From: an uncultured Alphaproteobacteria bacterium
GTDB lineage: Bacteria > Pseudomonadota > Alphaproteobacteria > Rs-D84
Length of the DNA: 43,495 bases
Reading direction: 5' to 3'
Assembly: GCA_944392775.1 (NCBI GenBank)
Contig: CALXXV010000002.1
Location: 1-43,495, forward strand
How positions within the stretch are numbered: the stretch's first letter is position 1; each line of letters opens with the position of its first letter. Below the pieces are notes generated by a model, which was given only the letters and a program-made list of their open reading frames with translations, was not told the origin of the DNA and did not search any database. Below are positions 41,536 through 43,495 of the stretch, one piece after another. The position numbers and the translations under genes were made by a program.

Positions 41536-42551
41536 TTGTAAGACTCCACTATGCTTTCAGCAGCATTTTTTATGCGCAGTAGGGAAGATTCATACGTAGC
41601 GCAATCACGTGATATTTCAGACCGATATGCGTCACGCATGTTGTTGGCCATGTAAGCACATCCTTTTAGGTGTTGAACGCAATATTCATGACCTATTGTA
41701 AATGCTTGTTGCCCACGAACGCGACTTTCTGTACTGGCCCAATCTATATCTAAAGCGTTTTCAAGATTAACCCAAGAATTATCTCCCGTATGTGTACCTA
41801 TAATTTCCATCCAATATTCATTCATTTCATCTTCGGACCAATTATTTGTTCCCTGAAGTTTAATGATCTCTTTTATAAGATTGTCTATTTCTGTTTGGTA
41901 TTGCGAATCAATTTGTGCCAGTTTAGAACTACAATAACAACGGTTGTATGCAGAATTTTCTCGTTCACAATATCCGTTCATACATTCAATATAATCTGCC
42001 ATGCAACGAGAAGAAGGTATAGATTGTGTTGTCGAATTATATGTAACGGAACCAGTAGAAGTTAGATTTGATGATGTTGAGGCATCGCCTCTACTACTTC
42101 TTGTTGTGGTTGCCGCCTTCATTTTTATTGTAGATGTTCCGGATCGGGCAACAACGTTTCTTTGTGGGGTAGTTGTTTGAGAAGAGTTATTCCTTGTCGA
42201 TGTGTTTGCGCGTGTACTAGTAGTTGAAGTATTGGTTGATGAAGAGACGTTACGTGTCGGCACGTTTGCAGAAGATAAAGTTGTCGTCGCAATGCGTGCA
42301 TTCGTTCGTGGAACGACATTTCTTGTATTAGAATTATTTGTCTTAGTCCTTGTTAGTACATTTATTTGTGCGTTAGATTGTGTCGGATTAGTTCCTGGGT
42401 TTAAATTTGTTTTCATCGTATTGTTCATATAAGGATATAAGTTATTATAAGTATTTGCGCTTATATAATTTGATGGGCTTGTCGTAGCCAGAGTACTTGA
42501 TAAATACATCAGGCCTATAAAAAACGCTAAAAATTTAATATTCCTAACCAT
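41532..42551 (-). CDS. Secreted Ser/Thr/Asn/Arg-rich CMxxYC-family protein
   Basis: The 339-aa protein has a signal peptide (SSTLA|TTSPS). A low-complexity region (about 28-185) carries repeated R-N-V-V/A-x-R and T-R/S-R units. A Cys block follows, CMADYIECMNGYCERENSAY then RCYCSSKLAQID, and a helical C-terminus with CVQHLKGCAYM and CATYESS. The Cys block matches CREVYYSCMDEFC...RCACSSR of the 1055-aa protein at 768-3935, so both belong to one family with the same domain order. I chose the ATG at 42551 because the promoter's predicted start coincides with it; the open frame extends to 42614 through the promoter. Function unknown. Confidence 0.85.
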   Translation of the reverse strand: MVRNIKFLAFFIGLMYLSSTLATTSPSNYISANTYNNLYPYMNNTMKTNLNPGTNPTQSNAQINVLTRTKTNNSNTRNVVPRTNARIATTTLSSANVPTRNVSSSTNTSTTSTRANTSTRNNSSQTTTPQRNVVARSGTSTIKMKAATTTRSSRGDASTSSNLTSTGSVTYNSTTQSIPSSRCMADYIECMNGYCERENSAYNRCYCSSKLAQIDSQYQTEIDNLIKEIIKLQGTNNWSEDEMNEYWMEIIGTHTGDNSWVNLENALDIDWASTESRVRGQQAFTIGHEYCVQHLKGCAYMANNMRDAYRSEISRDCATYESSLLRIKNAAESIVESYK

Positions 42552-42558
42552 CGGTATT

Positions 42559-42587
42559 ATTGTAAAAAGTTTAAAGGAGTTAGACAA
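42559..42587 (-). promoter_or_regulatory. Leaderless promoter of the 41532-42551 gene
   Basis: Reading leftward: TTGTCT (42587-42582), 17 nt, TACAAT (42564-42559). Seven bases later is position 42552, adjacent to the ATG at 42551. Confidence 0.6.
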
Positions 42588-42608
42588 GTATAAAATTAAT
42601 ATAAAAAT

Positions 42609-42636
42609 TTGCATTTTAAAAAAAGCTTGTTATAAT
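42609..42636 (+). promoter_or_regulatory. tRNA-Pro promoter
   Basis: TTGCAT (42609-42614), 16 nt, TATAAT (42631-42636), 11 bp before the tRNA. Confidence 0.65.
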
Positions 42637-42647
42637 AGAGTTCGTTT

Positions 42648-42724
42648 CGGGGTGTAGCTCAGTCTGGTAGAGTACTTGGTTTGGGACCAAGGTGTCGAAG
42701 GTTCGAATCCTTTCGCCCCGACCA
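42648..42724 (+). tRNA. tRNA-Pro, anticodon TGG
   Basis: Acceptor CGGGGTG/CGCCCCG, D-stem GCTC/GAGT, anticodon stem CTTGG/CCAAG with loop TTTGGGA (TGG), T-arm GAAGG-TTCGAAT-CCTTT, discriminator A and encoded CCA. The C1-G72 pair is typical of bacterial tRNA-Pro. Confidence 0.96.
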
Positions 42725-42736
42725 ATATAAAAAAAT

Positions 42737-42770
42737 AAAAACGGATACCTTTTAGGATCCGCTTTTTTTA
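42737..42770 (+). terminator. tRNA-Pro terminator
   Basis: CGGAT/ATCCG with an inner CCT/AGG pairing across a bulged A, followed by a T7 tract. Confidence 0.7.
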
Positions 42771-42772
42771 TA

Positions 42773-43137
42773 CCTGCTTAAAGCCCTGTTTCAGCCACTA
42801 TTCCCTCTTTCAAAATTTTATAAATAGTGTTTGTCGTTTTGATTGTAACACCTTTTAAAGTATACACCTGCCGCAAAAAGTATACACCGAGCACTTGGGC
42901 AATTTAATTTGTCCTCTTGCTATAGAAATCATTAAATTTACTCACTTTCTATAATTTATTATGCTGTTTGCGTTTCAAATCCAATGAGGTGACCCTCAGT
43001 GAGGATACTCGCCAAATGTTTTTTATTGTTCTAAATCAATGGCATATACTGTCAACGTGTTTTTTTTGAAAATTTTTTTATTTTTTTGAGGGGATTTTTT
43101 AGTCTCCGGGATTTTTACCTTTCGAAAGGAGGTCAAA
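42773..43137. other. Intergenic stretch at a likely mobile-element boundary
   Basis: No gene is visible in these 365 bp. The stretch holds the AAAGTATACACC direct repeats (42857-42888), a small hairpin TGAGG-TGAC-CCTCA near 42985, two GGGATTTTT copies (about 43091 and 43108) and a palindrome CCTTTCGAAAGG (about 43128) that contains the ribosome-binding site of the next ORF. Base composition rises from here to the right edge. It probably carries attachment and regulatory sites of the element that begins with the next two ORFs. Confidence 0.4.
42857..42888 (+). repeat. Direct repeat AAAGTATACACC, 20-bp period
   Basis: Two exact 12-bp copies at 42857-42868 and 42877-42888. Two-turn spacing places both on one face of the helix, as for paired binding sites of a regulator or recombinase. 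Confidence 0.75.
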
Positions 43138-43311
43138 ATGACCCAAGTAGAAAAGTTAATTAAAATTATAATGCCAGACTTACTTAAGTATTTAAAAATT
43201 AAAGAAAGTGGTGAATTAGCGCAGAAAAGACTGGATAATCTTTCATTTCCAAGCATGTATCGTGTTGATAACGAAGAACGTCTTAATAATGGAGGTCAAG
43301 AATGCAAGTAG
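43138..43311 (+). CDS. Small protein upstream of the DUF2924 gene
   Basis: This is a 57-aa ORF with a perfect Shine-Dalgarno, AAAGGAGGTC, 4 nt before the ATG. It starts MTQVEKLIKIIMPDLLKYLK; the product is helical, charged and without export signals. Its last ten bases overlap the next gene, so both are probably translated together. I recognise no family. Position suggests an accessory protein of the mobile element, perhaps a regulator. Confidence 0.65.
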   Translation: MTQVEKLIKIIMPDLLKYLKIKESGELAQKRLDNLSFPSMYRVDNEERLNNGGQECK

Positions 43312-43325
43312 CAATGCAAGTAGCA
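43302..43325 (+). repeat. 12-bp tandem duplication at a gene start
   Basis: ATGCAAGTAGCA is repeated twice head to tail, duplicating the start codon and the first four codons (MQVA MQVA) of the DUF2924 gene. Confidence 0.85.
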
Positions 43326-43495
43326 CTTTTAGAAAGGCAGTCGCTTACCCAGTTGCAAGAAATGTGGCAAAAGTATTTTGATACGCCGCCTATATCCAAA
43401 AATAAAGAATTCTATATTTCGAGGCTGGCCTACCGGATACAGGAACTTGCCTATGGAGGACTTTCAAGTCATCAGCAACAGGTCATAGCTAATAT
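43302..43495 (+). CDS. DUF2924-family protein, N-terminal part (runs off right edge)
   Basis: The 64 visible residues start MQVAMQVALLERQSLTQLQE and continue with WQKYFDTPPI, NKEFYISRLAYRIQELAYGG and LSSHQQQV. The L..L...W...F...P....K..L..RLAYRIQE.AYG pattern is that of DUF2924, a family found next to serine recombinases in alphaproteobacterial prophages and integrative elements. GGAGGT lies 7 nt before the first ATG; the duplicated second ATG (43314) is an alternative start. A recombinase gene is expected just beyond the window edge. Confidence 0.8.
   Translation, partial: MQVAMQVALLERQSLTQLQEMWQKYFDTPPISKNKEFYISRLAYRIQELAYGGLSSHQQQVIAN

Noticed and set aside
42552-42614. Extended start of the secreted protein at 41532-42551
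   Set aside because: The extension runs through the -10 and -35 and would bury the signal peptide.

Overview
The window is AT-rich (about one third G+C by eye) and uses the standard genetic code. Housekeeping content points to an alphaproteobacterium: rpsB-tsf, a CarD regulator, an EnvC/CtpA pair, lptC-lptB, bamE, and an SSB ending in the DDIPF tip. A homodimeric pyruvate:ferredoxin oxidoreductase suggests an anaerobic or fermentative life. The large number of secreted, Cys-rich, Ser/Thr/Arg-rich or beta-barrel proteins suggests host association, as in low-GC gut alphaproteobacterial lineages. That placement is inferred from gene content; no rRNA is present to confirm it.

Left part (1-9100): a lipoprotein cut by the window edge, a possible small gene or sRNA with a G8 run, a 1055-aa secreted Cys-rich protein, a class II tRNA-Leu with the unusual anticodon AAG, three exported proteins (a barrel with faint omptin similarity, a small periplasmic protein, another barrel) and an S8 serine protease. 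Centre-left (9185-16887): the translation block rpsB, tsf, tyrS, then an EnvC-like degenerate LytM protein and the CtpA protease. Between these last two lie an APH-fold kinase and a Fic-fold protein whose catalytic His is replaced by Gln. Next come three tandem cytosolic leucine-rich-repeat paralogues (16919-19002), the second with a 31-bp palindrome on its promoter.

Centre (19127-30070): pyruvate:ferredoxin oxidoreductase, bamE, a small secreted Cys-rich protein, carD convergent with lptC-lptB (no lptA between them), a secreted protein, an OmpA-family lipoprotein, a 47-aa small gene, a superinfection-immunity-like membrane protein and enolase. Right (30181-42724): a 1672-aa autotransporter with an in-frame G9 tract, a divergent pair of Cys-rich secreted paralogues flanking ssb, rho, an embedded gene pair resembling phage spanins (Rz/Rz1), a kinase-like protein, a ureohydrolase co-transcribed with a second member of the CMxxYC secreted family, and tRNA-Pro(TGG). 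After tRNA-Pro the sequence changes character: a 20-bp-period direct repeat, a short ORF with a perfect Shine-Dalgarno and a DUF2924 gene running off the edge. These look like the start of an integrated mobile element.

Together the genes form an ordinary core (translation, transcription termination, cell division and envelope assembly) interleaved with lineage-specific surface and secreted proteins and scattered phage-like or effector-like singletons. The most unusual signals are the palindrome-controlled LRR cluster, the spanin-like pair next to rho, the G9 tract in the autotransporter, the A34 tRNA-Leu, and a set of genes whose promoters leave essentially no 5' leader.
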